Assembly (NCBI GenBank): GCA_020629285.1
Contig: JAHDDP010000020.1
Location: forward strand, 1 to 59,806
DNA length: 59,806 nt
Direction: 5' to 3'
Origin: Maribacter sp.
GTDB lineage: Bacteria > Bacteroidota > Bacteroidia > Flavobacteriales > Flavobacteriaceae
Shown piece after piece: positions 35,532 through 44,261 of the stretch (position 1 is its first letter; each line of letters starts with the position of its first letter). The notes under the pieces were generated by a model that was not told where the DNA came from, did not search any database, and saw nothing but the letters and a program-made list of their open reading frames with translations. The position numbers and the translations under genes were made by a program.

Positions 35532-38500
35532 TTATTCAATGTCAACTTTATCAATCTCTTTCATTATTCTATCGGTTTCCGTTAGGGCTACTATAATTTT
35601 TTGATAATGTAAAATATCCTCAAACTTTAGTTCTCTTTCCTTTCTGTCTTTTAGCCATTTTTGTGCTGGTTGGTAACCCCCAATGTAAAACTCCCAAGCA
35701 GTAACTGGAACGTTGTCAAAATATTTGCTTTCGTTTATCCAAATTCTACCAAGTTGTTTTTCGGTATCAATTACTTCCCAATCTTTCTTTCCAATTTTTG
35801 TGGTAATGACGTTATGGTCGTTTTCGGCATTTTCTGCCATTTCATAACTTGTGATGTAATTTTCAACATTGTTACTTTCTAACAAATGAATTTTGCGAAG
35901 CTCGCCACCCAAACTTACCAAACTCCAAAACGTTTTCTCGTCCTTTGGATAAGGCACTCTTGGAAAATCTATTTTTAAAAACTCCTTGTACTTTTCTTTG
36001 TAAGTAGGCGAGTGTAATACCGCATAGATGTAATCTAAAATATCTATTGGTGCAAAAGTATTAATAGTTTCTTCTCTTTCGTTAGTAAAAGTTATACTTA
36101 GTTTTTCAGCAATTTCACTTAAAATTTTAACATTTAGATTTGGAGTTCTTTCTGCAGATTGAGAAATGGTTTGTTGTCCGTCGGATTCTGAATATAAGTA
36201 AAGAGGGAAAGTTAAACCTGCTCCGAATTGACCTGCGGTACCTGTGTAATTTATATCAGTTAATCCTTTACTAACGAAAAAACCAAACTTCTCTGTTATG
36301 GCTTGCCTTGGTAACAGAATCGCGAGGTTATCTTTCAACATATGTTTCATCAACCCTCTTCTTGAATCTCCCCTTGGGATAATTTTATTTATTCTTTCAA
36401 CAGGATAATACGCAAATCTTGAATCAAATGGTCGATAATTCACCCTTGTAATATCTTTATAATTTGCATTTTGAAAGTTATTTCTTTGTTCTTCTATTTT
36501 CCAATCTTTAGTTTCATTGAATTGATATTTTTTTAAGATTGAAGAATTATCAAGTTGTTCAATATCAGAAATCATTTCAATAACACTATTAGCACTAAAA
36601 TGATTCTTTACTAATAGGTTATCTTTTCGAAATTTAATACCACTCCCTGAAGTTTTGAACAGTTTACTTAGGTTAATTCCTTTATTATATATTAATCTTT
36701 TCGTATAATCTCTTTGAACAAATACGAAATAAGGCTCTTTATTTTTTAGACTTGTCCAGCTAACACTTTGTAATGAATTCTCGCATAAAAAATCATATTT
36801 AAACTCTCTTTTACCATATAATTCATAATTAAATAATTGCCCTAATTTATTTTTATTTTTCTTTCCTGTTTTTACAAAAATATTTATGGAAACACCTTGC
36901 ATTATATCAAAAACGTTTTGATCTGGGCTGCCATCCGGGCTGACTTCTTTTTTCTTAGCATTACCGTGTAAATCCAAAATGTAAATCTTGTCAAAACACT
37001 CTAATAGGTGCTTACGCATCTTGCGAAAAACAATACCATCAATAAAACTATTATTTGAAATGTAAGCTAAGACTCCACTACCATTTTTCTCAATGTAGTA
37101 CTGACCATAGCGAATGAACTTTACATAATCATCAGAGAGAGAGTTATAACTTTTTTCGTTTAAATCTTTTTTGTAATCAGCAATTAATTTATCAATCCAG
37201 CCATTTTTATTCGTACTGCTAACCGCATAAGGTGGATTTCCAATAACACACATAACAGGTGTATCACGCTTAATGTGGTTTGCTTCATTGGCTTCACTAC
37301 TTAACCAATTAGAAAATAAAGTTCCTGTGTCTTTATGATGTTCTTCTAAAGAGTTGGTCAAGTAAATATTTAACCGTTCGTTTTTAGTGGATTTATAACC
37401 AGTTTCAGTTAGTAACATATCTAATTTTAGATGTGCCATAGCGTAAGAAGCCATTAATAACTCAAAACCATTTAATCTTGGTATTAGGTGTTCTTCTACA
37501 TAACCACTCCAAGCACCTTTCATTGCTTTAAAGTTCTTGTTGTAGATAAACTTTACAACTTCGGCTAAAAACGTTCCTGTTCCTGTTGCTGGGTCAAGTA
37601 TTTGTACTTTGTGAACTTCTTTTTCTGCTTCTCTATATCCTGTTTTAGATCGTTTGTCGTTCGTGGGTACCTTAATTTTAATTTTAGTTTTAGTTGTATC
37701 TGCCAAACCCTGAGGTAAATCAAATTCGGTTTTTAAAATATCGTCAACTGCACGAACTATGAAGTTTACTACAGGTTCTGGTGTGTACCAAACACCTCTT
37801 GCTTTACGTAATTTTGGGTCGTATTCTGCCAAAAACGTTTCGTAGAAATGTATTATAGGGTCATTAGTTTGTGTGCTTTTTCCAAAGTTATGCAAGAGTT
37901 GCTCCACATTTGTTGCTCTAAATACTTCTGCGAGATTATCTACCACCGTAACCATACGATCATCAATATCTGGTCCTGCAATGTATCCAAAAAGTTTACG
38001 TAAAAATGGATTTGATTTTGGGATTAACTCTGCTGCTTCTTGTCTACTAAAATCATCTAAAGTTGGGTCGTGTAAACGAGCTGCAAACATTCCGTAAGCT
38101 AAAGTTTGAGCATAAATATCTGCAAAGCCTTTAGGTTCTAAGTCGTGAATTAATATTTCTTTAAACGTATCATATTGTCCTCTTAGAGAGGTGTTTTCTT
38201 TTGTTTCTTCATCAGATGTAATAGCTCGTTCTAGAATATCTTGAAGTAAACGTGCTTTGCCAGCCATCATCTCTGCCAATTTTTTTGACGATTTGATGGT
38301 TTGACCAATGTGGGTAGAAAAATCTTTTATTAAGTTTTCAAACTTTGAAAAGTTTTTGGAGATTGGCTTAACTGAATTGTTTTCAATTTCTCCTATTTTT
38401 ATTTCATGAACTAATTCTCCGTTTTGAAAGAATTGAAACCAGATGTAGTCTGTAATAATTAAATTGTCAAGTGCTTTTTTGTATCGATCAAATTGTTCTT

Positions 38501-38747
38501 TGTAAGATTTACTGTTAAGGTCTTTTCCAATGTCCTTTGCCTCAATATAACCTACTGGGATTTTTCCTTTTGTGAGTACGTAATCTGGGTTCCCACAGTC
38601 TGTTACGTTTGCAGGTTCATTAGTTATTTCTACACCATGAACTAAAGTTCTAATCAAAGTTTCTAAATCTCCCCTATAGGAATGCTCTCTTGATATTCCT
38701 GATTGGAGTCTTTTACTTACTACTTCTACGTATTCTTTTATTGTCAT
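35532..38747 (-). CDS. Type IIG-like restriction-modification enzyme (nuclease-methylase-specificity)
   Basis: Single chain of 1071 residues. N-terminal PD-(D/E)xK nuclease: GNPDYVL (D55) and GYIEAKDIG (E69-x-K71). N6-adenine methylase core: motif I ILDPATGTGTF (near 382) and motif IV VIGNPPYAVSS (near 502). The C-terminal segment WEFYIGGYQPAQKWLKDRKERELKFEDILHYQ is the LlaBIII/Type ISP specificity-domain signature. Unlike full Type ISP enzymes (about 1500 residues) there is no SF2 helicase, so it should cut near its site without translocation. It modifies and cleaves DNA, and protects against phage. Confidence 0.9.
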   Translation of the reverse strand: MTIKEYVEVVSKRLQSGISREHSYRGDLETLIRTLVHGVEITNEPANVTDCGNPDYVLTKGKIPVGYIEAKDIGKDLNSKSYKEQFDRYKKALDNLIITDYIWFQFFQNGELVHEIKIGEIENNSVKPISKNFSKFENLIKDFSTHIGQTIKSSKKLAEMMAGKARLLQDILERAITSDEETKENTSLRGQYDTFKEILIHDLEPKGFADIYAQTLAYGMFAARLHDPTLDDFSRQEAAELIPKSNPFLRKLFGYIAGPDIDDRMVTVVDNLAEVFRATNVEQLLHNFGKSTQTNDPIIHFYETFLAEYDPKLRKARGVWYTPEPVVNFIVRAVDDILKTEFDLPQGLADTTKTKIKIKVPTNDKRSKTGYREAEKEVHKVQILDPATGTGTFLAEVVKFIYNKNFKAMKGAWSGYVEEHLIPRLNGFELLMASYAMAHLKLDMLLTETGYKSTKNERLNIYLTNSLEEHHKDTGTLFSNWLSSEANEANHIKRDTPVMCVIGNPPYAVSSTNKNGWIDKLIADYKKDLNEKSYNSLSDDYVKFIRYGQYYIEKNGSGVLAYISNNSFIDGIVFRKMRKHLLECFDKIYILDLHGNAKKKEVSPDGSPDQNVFDIMQGVSINIFVKTGKKNKNKLGQLFNYELYGKREFKYDFLCENSLQSVSWTSLKNKEPYFVFVQRDYTKRLIYNKGINLSKLFKTSGSGIKFRKDNLLVKNHFSANSVIEMISDIEQLDNSSILKKYQFNETKDWKIEEQRNNFQNANYKDITRVNYRPFDSRFAYYPVERINKIIPRGDSRRGLMKHMLKDNLAILLPRQAITEKFGFFVSKGLTDINYTGTAGQFGAGLTFPLYLYSESDGQQTISQSAERTPNLNVKILSEIAEKLSITFTNEREETINTFAPIDILDYIYAVLHSPTYKEKYKEFLKIDFPRVPYPKDEKTFWSLVSLGGELRKIHLLESNNVENYITSYEMAENAENDHNVITTKIGKKDWEVIDTEKQLGRIWINESKYFDNVPVTAWEFYIGGYQPAQKWLKDRKERELKFEDILHYQKIIVALTETDRIMKEIDKVDIE

Positions 38748-38997
38748 ATTCTATCTATAGAAAAAATGCAAACTAGTATATAATACTTTATCATTAAGTT
38801 TAAAATTACTTTCAATATTCTGCAAATTATACTTTTCTTTCAATTATGATTACTGTTTCCCGTAAACGTCGACTATCTTTTCAATAAATCATTAGAGTAC
38901 CTCAATTTAGTTAAACAACTTTGTTTTCATTTATAGAATTATATAAATCTATAATTATAGAAGAATTTCTTCTTGGGTCAGAATCAAAACCCAAATC

Positions 38998-39064
38998 TTA
39001 CCAAAACTAATACTATGAAGTGCGAGGGTTTTTATTTCAATAATGATTAATTTAGGATTGGTAA
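38998..39064. repeat. Imperfect inverted repeat upstream of the small membrane ORF
   Basis: TTACCAA (38998-39004) and CTAA (39007-39010) pair with TTAG (39052-39055) and TTGGTAA (39058-39064), with equal 2-base gaps and a 41-base loop. Nearby are TTGGGT/ACCCAA (38973-38994) and the 12-bp palindrome CTATAATTATAG (38949-38960). The 337-bp region 38748-39084 holds no protein gene and must contain the promoter of the restriction enzyme. Confidence 0.4.
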
Positions 39065-39084
39065 AATTTAAAAACTAGGTGTAT

Positions 39085-39201
39085 ATGAAAAGTTCAATTA
39101 CAATTAAGAATGTAGAAAGTAAATTAAACTTTGTTATAGCAGGAGTAGTATTATTTGGAACAGTAGCTTTTGTACTGTTGGTTATAGCTCTATTTAATTA
39201 G
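39085..39201 (+). CDS. Small single-pass membrane peptide (38 residues)
   Basis: ATG to TAG frame for 38 residues: a short basic start (MKSSITIKNVESKLN) then one hydrophobic helix of about 21 residues (FVIAGVVLFGTVAFVLLVIAL). Small single-helix peptides can be toxins, regulators or structural components. The upstream TAGGTG is only a weak ribosome binding site. It is the only plus-strand gene in the right half of the element besides host genes and is convergent with the zinc-ribbon gene. Confidence 0.45.
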   Translation: MKSSITIKNVESKLNFVIAGVVLFGTVAFVLLVIALFN

Positions 39202-39203
39202 AT

Positions 39204-40172
39204 TTAATAATCTCGATTCTCAGGATTAACCAAAAACCTGTTGAGAATATTTGCTATATGCTCCGGTTCTTTATGTATGGGTTTATTTTTAGCAACAATA
39301 ATATCGGATGTTGGTGTTAATGTGAGCCAAGCATCATCATGATCTCTATCCCAGACCCCGTACAAGCACTTTGTGCCTTTTTTGATTACTATATCTTCTT
39401 TGAAGATTATAGTGCCGCTAAACCGTGGTGTATTAGAATTTCGATATGACTTATTTTTCTCCAGATGAAAACTTAACCTTGACCAAGTTTTGTAAGTTTG
39501 ATTCTCGGATTCTGAATGTTCTCTATTTATATGATTTTCTAAAATTTCTCTAAGTTCTTCAGGATAATAAATTTCAACATATTTCTCTGCAAGATTTTCT
39601 TCAATATGAATCAATTCCAAGAGTTTGAATTTTTGAAGAATTACAAAGTGCTCACTGTAAAAGGATAGTGATACCTTATCGGGACAAGTATCTATAATGT
39701 GAATCATAAACTTTGCCTGTTCATCGGTAAACCTTGTTTCTTTATATCTATTGAGTGCCCAGTTGAATTTGCCCTGTCTTTCTATTTTCTGCTGAGCCAA
39801 TTCATGATTTTTCTGTCGTATTTCAATCACCTTTTTTTTAGTTTCTTCCCATTTTAATTTTTGTTTGGTTTTACACTCTTCGCATAAGGGTGAATTTCTC
39901 AGCGAATCTAAAAAATGAGATTGCGAGCTAATAGCAACTTCAGTTAATTTATTGCAGCCAGGGCAAATGCATTCTAAATTAACAAAAGAGTATTCCTTAA
40001 TTATTAAAAACAACTCATGTGAGGTAAGATTATTTTTTCCGGACAGCTGCTTTGGTTTATTTTTAAACGCACTCTCCTTAAAATTCCAATACTGGTTTAT
40101 AAGTTGGAGTCTGTCTTTGTCAGGGTCATTTTTAATGATAACGGTATAAGACACTTCTTGAGTTTTTCCCAT
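39204..40172 (-). CDS. Unknown zinc-ribbon protein of the cargo region
   Basis: Protein of 322 residues if it begins at the ATG at 40172 (MGKTQEVSYTVIIKNDPDKDR). The frame is open 47 codons further upstream, but that part is read out of a nested palindrome and looks spurious. Four Cys (CICPGCN and LCEECK, about residues 69-99) form a zinc ribbon. A Lys-rich helix follows. The C-terminus has FSGTIIFKEDIVIKKGTKCLYGVWDRDHDDAW. I recognise no family. Its setting next to restriction and RT genes suggests defence or element maintenance; inference only. Confidence 0.6.
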   Translation of the reverse strand: MGKTQEVSYTVIIKNDPDKDRLQLINQYWNFKESAFKNKPKQLSGKNNLTSHELFLIIKEYSFVNLECICPGCNKLTEVAISSQSHFLDSLRNSPLCEECKTKQKLKWEETKKKVIEIRQKNHELAQQKIERQGKFNWALNRYKETRFTDEQAKFMIHIIDTCPDKVSLSFYSEHFVILQKFKLLELIHIEENLAEKYVEIYYPEELREILENHINREHSESENQTYKTWSRLSFHLEKNKSYRNSNTPRFSGTIIFKEDIVIKKGTKCLYGVWDRDHDDAWLTLTPTSDIIVAKNKPIHKEPEHIANILNRFLVNPENRDY

Positions 40173-40201
40173 AAAAAAAGCGTGGAACTGACCTGTAGGT
40201 A

Positions 40202-40308
40202 TAGGAGGTATCGCCAGACACCCATTCGCCAAACAAGAACAGCCCACGCTAGAGCGTGGGCGTCTTAGTCTTGATTGTGGCGAATTAAAAAAACTGGCGA
40301 TTTTCCTA
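40202..40308. repeat. Nested long palindrome (five concentric inverted repeats)
   Basis: From outside in: TAGGA/TCCTA, TCGCCAG/CTGGCGA, ATTCGCC/GGCGAAT, CAAGA/TCTTG and GCCCACGCT/AGCGTGGGC, the last with a 2-base loop. Together they can fold a hairpin of about 107 nt. It is GC-richer than its surroundings. The translated minus strand (SPQSRLRRPRSS...) looks like a repeat that I recall being over-annotated in other Bacteroidota, so a mobile or structural repeat is likely. Confidence 0.6.
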
Positions 40309-40392
40309 ACCAAATCAAAAGCTAATCGCTTTTGTATTTTATGATTCTTAAATGTTCCTTATATTTTGATTTAAATTTATAATTGTTACTAT

Positions 40393-40779
40393 TTATTTTT
40401 TAGTAAACTTTTCAGACTTTCCGGCAACATTTATGGACTTGTAATCATCAGATAATTCAAAATACACTTCAGCTCCCATCATATCTACTAAAAATTTATG
40501 ATTTTCAGGATTATATGTTCCAATAACAGTATCGGTTTGTTTATAATCATTAGGACTATTTTTTAAAGACGACTCTTGTATAATATTAAAGTCATTATCG
40601 CTTTTATGAGTAATTAAGATTCTGTAATTCTTATTTTTTGACCTCTTGGTATTATGAGATTCTGAAGCATAATACGCCCCTTCAATGTCATTTAAATTGT
40701 AACCTACGTTATTGCCGCAAGATTGAAAGATTAACATTGATATAATTAAAAAGGATGCAAATTTTGTTACTGGCTTCAT
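40393..40779 (-). CDS. Hypothetical lipoprotein of the element
   Basis: Protein of 128 residues with signal MKPVTKFASFLIISMLIFQSC (lipobox Cys at 21). The mature domain (NDIEGAYYASESHN... YNPENHKFLVDMMGAEVYFEL) has the strand-rich look of small lipocalin-like or copper-resistance-like domains, but I cannot assign a family. It sits between the palindrome and the partition genes on the same strand. Confidence 0.7.
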   Translation of the reverse strand: MKPVTKFASFLIISMLIFQSCGNNVGYNLNDIEGAYYASESHNTKRSKNKNYRILITHKSDNDFNIIQESSLKNSPNDYKQTDTVIGTYNPENHKFLVDMMGAEVYFELSDDYKSINVAGKSEKFTKK

Positions 40780-40834
40780 TTATTTAGGAATTGTTATTGT
40801 TCAAATTTAGCTAAAATTGCGCATTCTAAGTTCG

Positions 40835-41062
40835 TTAAAGATTCAGGTAGTTACGAATACTCTCATTTAAAATAGACTTAATACTCCTATCTTCTTCCAA
40901 AGCTTTAGTCTTCAATTTTCTCAAAACAGTTTTATCTATATAAAATGAAAATTGCTTTTCATTTTTGTCAATAGGTATTTCTGGTACAACCTTTTGTATA
41001 GACTTGTCCGGTTTTGAAGCTCGTGCTTGGGCTATTAAATTATTAAACTCTGTTTTTGACAT
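40835..41062 (-). CDS. Ribbon-helix-helix partner of ParA (ParB-like)
   Basis: Protein of 75 residues. The C-terminal part (KQFSFYIDKTVLRKLKTKALEEDRSIKSILNESIRNYL) is a ribbon-helix-helix pattern; the N-terminal 35 residues are disordered and basic. It follows the ParA gene, so it is probably the centromere-binding partner that couples the element DNA to ParA. Confidence 0.72.
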   Translation of the reverse strand: MSKTEFNNLIAQARASKPDKSIQKVVPEIPIDKNEKQFSFYIDKTVLRKLKTKALEEDRSIKSILNESIRNYLNL

Positions 41063-41111
41063 GATGTAGATTTATATAATTATATAATTCATTATTTATG
41101 TAAATGTGTAT

Positions 41112-41696
41112 TTATATAAGTGATGTTAATACCTCTTTCGTTAAGCTATCAATTTGCCTTTGGGCATTACTATTTGTTGCAACTCCTTTTAACAAAGGAG
41201 ATCTAGTAAATGCTACCAAATCACTTATCATTGTTTGCGCTATTTTTATTTTATGTGAATCAAGGTTATTCAAGATATCTTCAGTAATAGTTGTATTAGC
41301 TTTTACCATGTTCAGGATTATCATGGTATTCTTTTCCTTCAGTTCATCTTTAATAACACTAATAGTGTTATCGATAGCTAACAAATCGAGAATTCCAGCT
41401 TTTGTTGGTACTAATATTAAATCTGCAATTTTGATAAGCCCTTTCAGCTTTGATGATAGGTAAGGAGGTGTATCAATGAAAATGAAATCCAAATTGTTGT
41501 CAGTTGTTAAAATATTTTCATCTGTAGTTATTTGAAACGAATCAACAATTTTTGAAAGCTGTGATAGACTGCCTTGAACATCCGTGTCCAATATAGCTAC
41601 TTTAGAATGTTCACTAAGATTCTGTGAAAGATTATAACACAAGTTACTCTTTCCAACTCCGCCCTTTTGATTCATAATTAAAATGATTTTTGCCAT
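41112..41696 (-). CDS. parA: ParA-family partition ATPase
   Basis: Protein of 194 residues with deviant Walker A KGGVGKSNLCYNLS (first Lys in GGVGK), Walker A' ILDTDVQGSLSQL and Walker B FIFIDTPPYLSS. Small plasmid-type ParA without an N-terminal HTH, so autoregulation must come from the partner protein. It is typical of low-copy plasmids and supports an extrachromosomal phase of the element. It begins 2 bp after the coiled-coil gene. Confidence 0.9.
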   Translation of the reverse strand: MAKIILIMNQKGGVGKSNLCYNLSQNLSEHSKVAILDTDVQGSLSQLSKIVDSFQITTDENILTTDNNLDFIFIDTPPYLSSKLKGLIKIADLILVPTKAGILDLLAIDNTISVIKDELKEKNTMIILNMVKANTTITEDILNNLDSHKIKIAQTMISDLVAFTRSPLLKGVATNSNAQRQIDSLTKEVLTSLI

Positions 41697-41698
41697 AG

Positions 41699-42151
41699 TT
41701 ATTCAGCTTTAGCGTTGCTCCATTTTTGATAAGCTTCGTTAGTTTCTTGGTTGTCCTTCAAAAAGGAATTGAAATGGCTTATAACTTCATCTTGACCTTT
41801 TTCATAATATTCTAGATTAGTTTCGGAAATAGAGTTTAGATTATAAATAGCGAAGCTGGTCAACAAAAAACAACATAAAAGCAAAATGCCAAATAAGATG
41901 ATGATCCAATTAGGGTAATGATTTGACTTCGAAAGCTTTCCTGTCAAGTCGGAAATTTTTTTGCGTTGTTCTACGGATAGTTCTTTCTGTTGTTTAAGAC
42001 TAATGCTTAAAACCGACTTCATTTCCCTTAAATCTGGCGACAGGGGAATAGTTTTTAATTCCTTGGACAACTGTTCCATTTTATGGAGTTGTGTCTTAAA
42101 ATCGCTTAATTCTTCTACTAATAGCTCTGCTAAATCATCAATTTTTGCCAT
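41699..42151 (-). CDS. Coiled-coil membrane protein of the mobilization operon
   Basis: Protein of 150 residues: N-terminal amphipathic helices to about residue 75 (heptad-like LVEELSDFKTQLHKMEQLSKEL), one TM segment (WIIILFGILLLCCFLLTSFAIY), then a charged tail. Related small proteins follow relaxase genes in flavobacterial mobilizable elements, as I recall. It lies 2 bp after the relaxase and may help dock the relaxosome to the helper secretion machine; inference. Confidence 0.65.
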   Translation of the reverse strand: MAKIDDLAELLVEELSDFKTQLHKMEQLSKELKTIPLSPDLREMKSVLSISLKQQKELSVEQRKKISDLTGKLSKSNHYPNWIIILFGILLLCCFLLTSFAIYNLNSISETNLEYYEKGQDEVISHFNSFLKDNQETNEAYQKWSNAKAE

Positions 42152-42153
42152 AA

Positions 42154-43014
42154 TTAAATTCCTATTTCCATTCCCTTTGTTATTACTTGTTTTACAGCCT
42201 TCTTTGCTAAACTTGTCAAGAAATTAGTACTTAGTTCAACCATGCTACCACCTATGCTAACTGCTTTTGCGGAATCTTGAAGAATTTTTCCGCTACTATT
42301 AGTGGCAAGTTCATTTGCAATCTTACCACCGCTCATGGAACGGTGTACTTCACTTCCTTTCAGATTTACCCCATTATATTCGAATCTAAAACCTTGTAAC
42401 CGTCCACCTTTATTTATGCTAGGAATTACTTGTACATTTTTAGAAGCCATTTTTTTGATGTAATCGTCAAAAGTTTTAGGTCGGCTATCTTTCATTACAT
42501 GTTTGTGTATGTTTTGAATTTCTAAACGTAAGTTTTTAAGCTTGTCAAGCTTTTCATTTTGAACCTCTTGCACCGTTTTTAGCCCCATGGATTTGGCTAC
42601 TTTTTCAGCACTAAATGTGGTTCTTTTTCCAATAAAACTATCGTTATATGTTCTGCCATTAAAGTTTATTCTATTGATTATCAAGTGTATATGTTTGCAT
42701 TTTGTATTTGAGTGAGTGAATGCGATTGCTTGATGGTTTGTGAGTTTCATTTCTGTGATAAATTTTTCTGCTATTTCACCAAACTGTTTATCGGTTAATT
42801 TCTGACCATCTTTTATTGTTGGACTTATGATGAAACTCATAGTGTTCTTCTTGCAGTTAACATTCATGTTTTGAATGGTTTTGAATTCATTGGAAATTTC
42901 TTTAGGATTTTCACCTAATAAATTTTGCCTAAGAACAACCGTTGCATCTTTTTCTTGATTCCAACTATAGGCAATGGTATTATTGTTTGAGACTAAATTA
43001 ACTTTGCCTATCAT
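42154..43014 (-). CDS. mobA: Relaxase / mobilization nuclease
   Basis: Protein of 286 residues with the conserved relaxase two-His motif HIHLIINRIN (HxHxxxN, near residue 108), a candidate catalytic Tyr near residue 16 (NTIAYSWNQEKD), and a long basic C-terminal part. It nicks oriT and leads single-stranded transfer by a helper conjugative system. It overlaps the MobC-like gene upstream by 17 bp, so production is coupled. A MOBP-type assignment is my estimate. Confidence 0.9.
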   Translation of the reverse strand: MIGKVNLVSNNNTIAYSWNQEKDATVVLRQNLLGENPKEISNEFKTIQNMNVNCKKNTMSFIISPTIKDGQKLTDKQFGEIAEKFITEMKLTNHQAIAFTHSNTKCKHIHLIINRINFNGRTYNDSFIGKRTTFSAEKVAKSMGLKTVQEVQNEKLDKLKNLRLEIQNIHKHVMKDSRPKTFDDYIKKMASKNVQVIPSINKGGRLQGFRFEYNGVNLKGSEVHRSMSGGKIANELATNSSGKILQDSAKAVSIGGSMVELSTNFLTSLAKKAVKQVITKGMEIGI

Positions 43015-43315
43015 TTTTAAAGTTATTTAAATGATCTTTCATTTCTTTAGCAAGAGCATATACTTCTTCAGTCAATTTTGGATTTTGTTTCCGGTACATA
43101 TTTCCAATTGAAGTAAAATTATTGCTGTATTTAATTAAGGTTTTATAAAACTCAATCTGTTCCTCATTTAGGATTTCAACAACCTTAACATCCAAAGCAG
43201 ACCTTAAACAAAATTCACTGAGAGATAACCCTGCCTTTTTCGCCTTTTTTTTTAGCAGTTTTTTCTCGTATACTCTGCATCTAAATTGAATAAATTCTTT
43301 CTTTGTTTTTTTCAT
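42998..43315 (-). CDS. mobC: MobC-like relaxosome accessory protein
   Basis: Basic protein of 105 residues (FIQFRCRVYEKKLLKKKAKKAGLSLSEFCLRSALD, then YSNNFTSIGNMYRKQ). A ribbon-helix-helix-like DNA-binding N-terminal part followed by the MobC helical segment. It helps the relaxase melt oriT. It is first in the operon with relaxase, TM protein, ParA and the ParB-like protein, each 2 bp or less apart or overlapping except the last. Confidence 0.82.
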   Translation of the reverse strand: MKKTKKEFIQFRCRVYEKKLLKKKAKKAGLSLSEFCLRSALDVKVVEILNEEQIEFYKTLIKYSNNFTSIGNMYRKQNPKLTEEVYALAKEMKDHLNNFKNDRQS

Positions 43316-43342
43316 TTTCTTTTGCGACCATCGGGAGTAAAA

Positions 43343-43374
43343 GCAAGTTTTGTCATGACAATGACACTACTTGC
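43343..43374. other. Candidate oriT upstream of mobC
   Basis: GCAAGT / ACTTGC inverted repeat with 20 bp between, containing the perfect palindrome TGTCATGACA (43351-43360) and ATGACA after it. It sits in the 74-bp gap between the Toprim primase and the MobC-like gene, the usual place for oriT. No nic site can be stated. Confidence 0.4.
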
Positions 43375-43389
43375 CAACTTACTCATTCC

Positions 43390-44232
43390 CTATATTTCAT
43401 TTTTCTTAATCCACCATTCATTTACATCGTTAAATCCTGTATATAAATTTGAACAATCATGAAAAACTGTTTGTTGAGCAGTAAATTTCTGTGCTATTGC
43501 ACGTCCGGTTTTATCCTGGTCTAAATAGAGGTTTATTCTTTTATATTTATCCGTAAAATCATTTAACCTATTAGAAAAAGAACAGGAATTAAGAACCAGT
43601 AAATCAGAGTTTTTCATTAGTGAATTATTCATAGATATCAGAGATAACATATCAAACATTCCCTCGGTAACAGCTAACGAATTATTACCATTGTTGATTA
43701 AGGAAATATCCTTTGGAGAAGAACCCGATTTAAAATATTTGTTTCGTAATTCCCAACCCTCAGAGTTGTTCTTTAATCCTATAGAAAAGTATTTTTTATC
43801 ATTTAAAGTAAAGTGCACTTCTTTGCAAATAGCTCGTGCTGCGGATATAGAAATTTTTCTAGTTTCTAGATAATCTATCAAACCAAAATGTTGAATAGGT
43901 TTTACGCTGTCAATCTTTATACAAGAATTTAATTTTGTCGATGTAAAAGTTTGCTGATGAAAAGAAAAATGAGTTTTATTTTCGGATAAATAATCAAGTG
44001 CATCTTTTACCGAACCTAACATTTTTGATAATAGGTCTATTAAATTACCCCCTAAGCCAATCCCAAAATCATAGAATACATTTTTTTGTTTATTGACTTT
44101 AAAAGAAGGGTCAGATTCATTTCTAAATGGAGATAGAAACCAGGCTTCTTTTTCGGTTTCTCGTATGGGGTTATGACCTAGATTTCTAAGTGTTATTATT
44201 ATGTCTATTTTCTTTGCTTCTACACAGTTCAT
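43390..44232 (-). CDS. Toprim-domain DNA primase of the element
   Basis: Protein of 280 residues. The N-terminal part (AWFLSPFRNESDPSFKVNKQKNVFYDFGIGLGGNLIDLLSKM) is a CHC2-like DNA-binding domain that lacks the zinc cysteines. The Toprim domain follows (SLAVTEGMFDMLSL with catalytic Glu, then INLYLDQDKTGRAIA with DxD). Typical of mobile elements in Bacteroidota, where it primes replication of the excised or transferred strand. It lies next to the iterons. Confidence 0.85.
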   Translation of the reverse strand: MNCVEAKKIDIIITLRNLGHNPIRETEKEAWFLSPFRNESDPSFKVNKQKNVFYDFGIGLGGNLIDLLSKMLGSVKDALDYLSENKTHFSFHQQTFTSTKLNSCIKIDSVKPIQHFGLIDYLETRKISISAARAICKEVHFTLNDKKYFSIGLKNNSEGWELRNKYFKSGSSPKDISLINNGNNSLAVTEGMFDMLSLISMNNSLMKNSDLLVLNSCSFSNRLNDFTDKYKRINLYLDQDKTGRAIAQKFTAQQTVFHDCSNLYTGFNDVNEWWIKKNEI

Positions 44233-44261
44233 ATCTTGTGGAGTTTAATTGTTGATATTTT

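Noticed and set aside
40173-40313. N-terminal extension of the zinc-ribbon ORF (SPQSRLRRPRSS region)
   Set aside because: It is translated from the nested palindrome, is Arg/Cys/Pro-rich unlike the rest, and a good ATG at 40172 begins the conserved-looking part.
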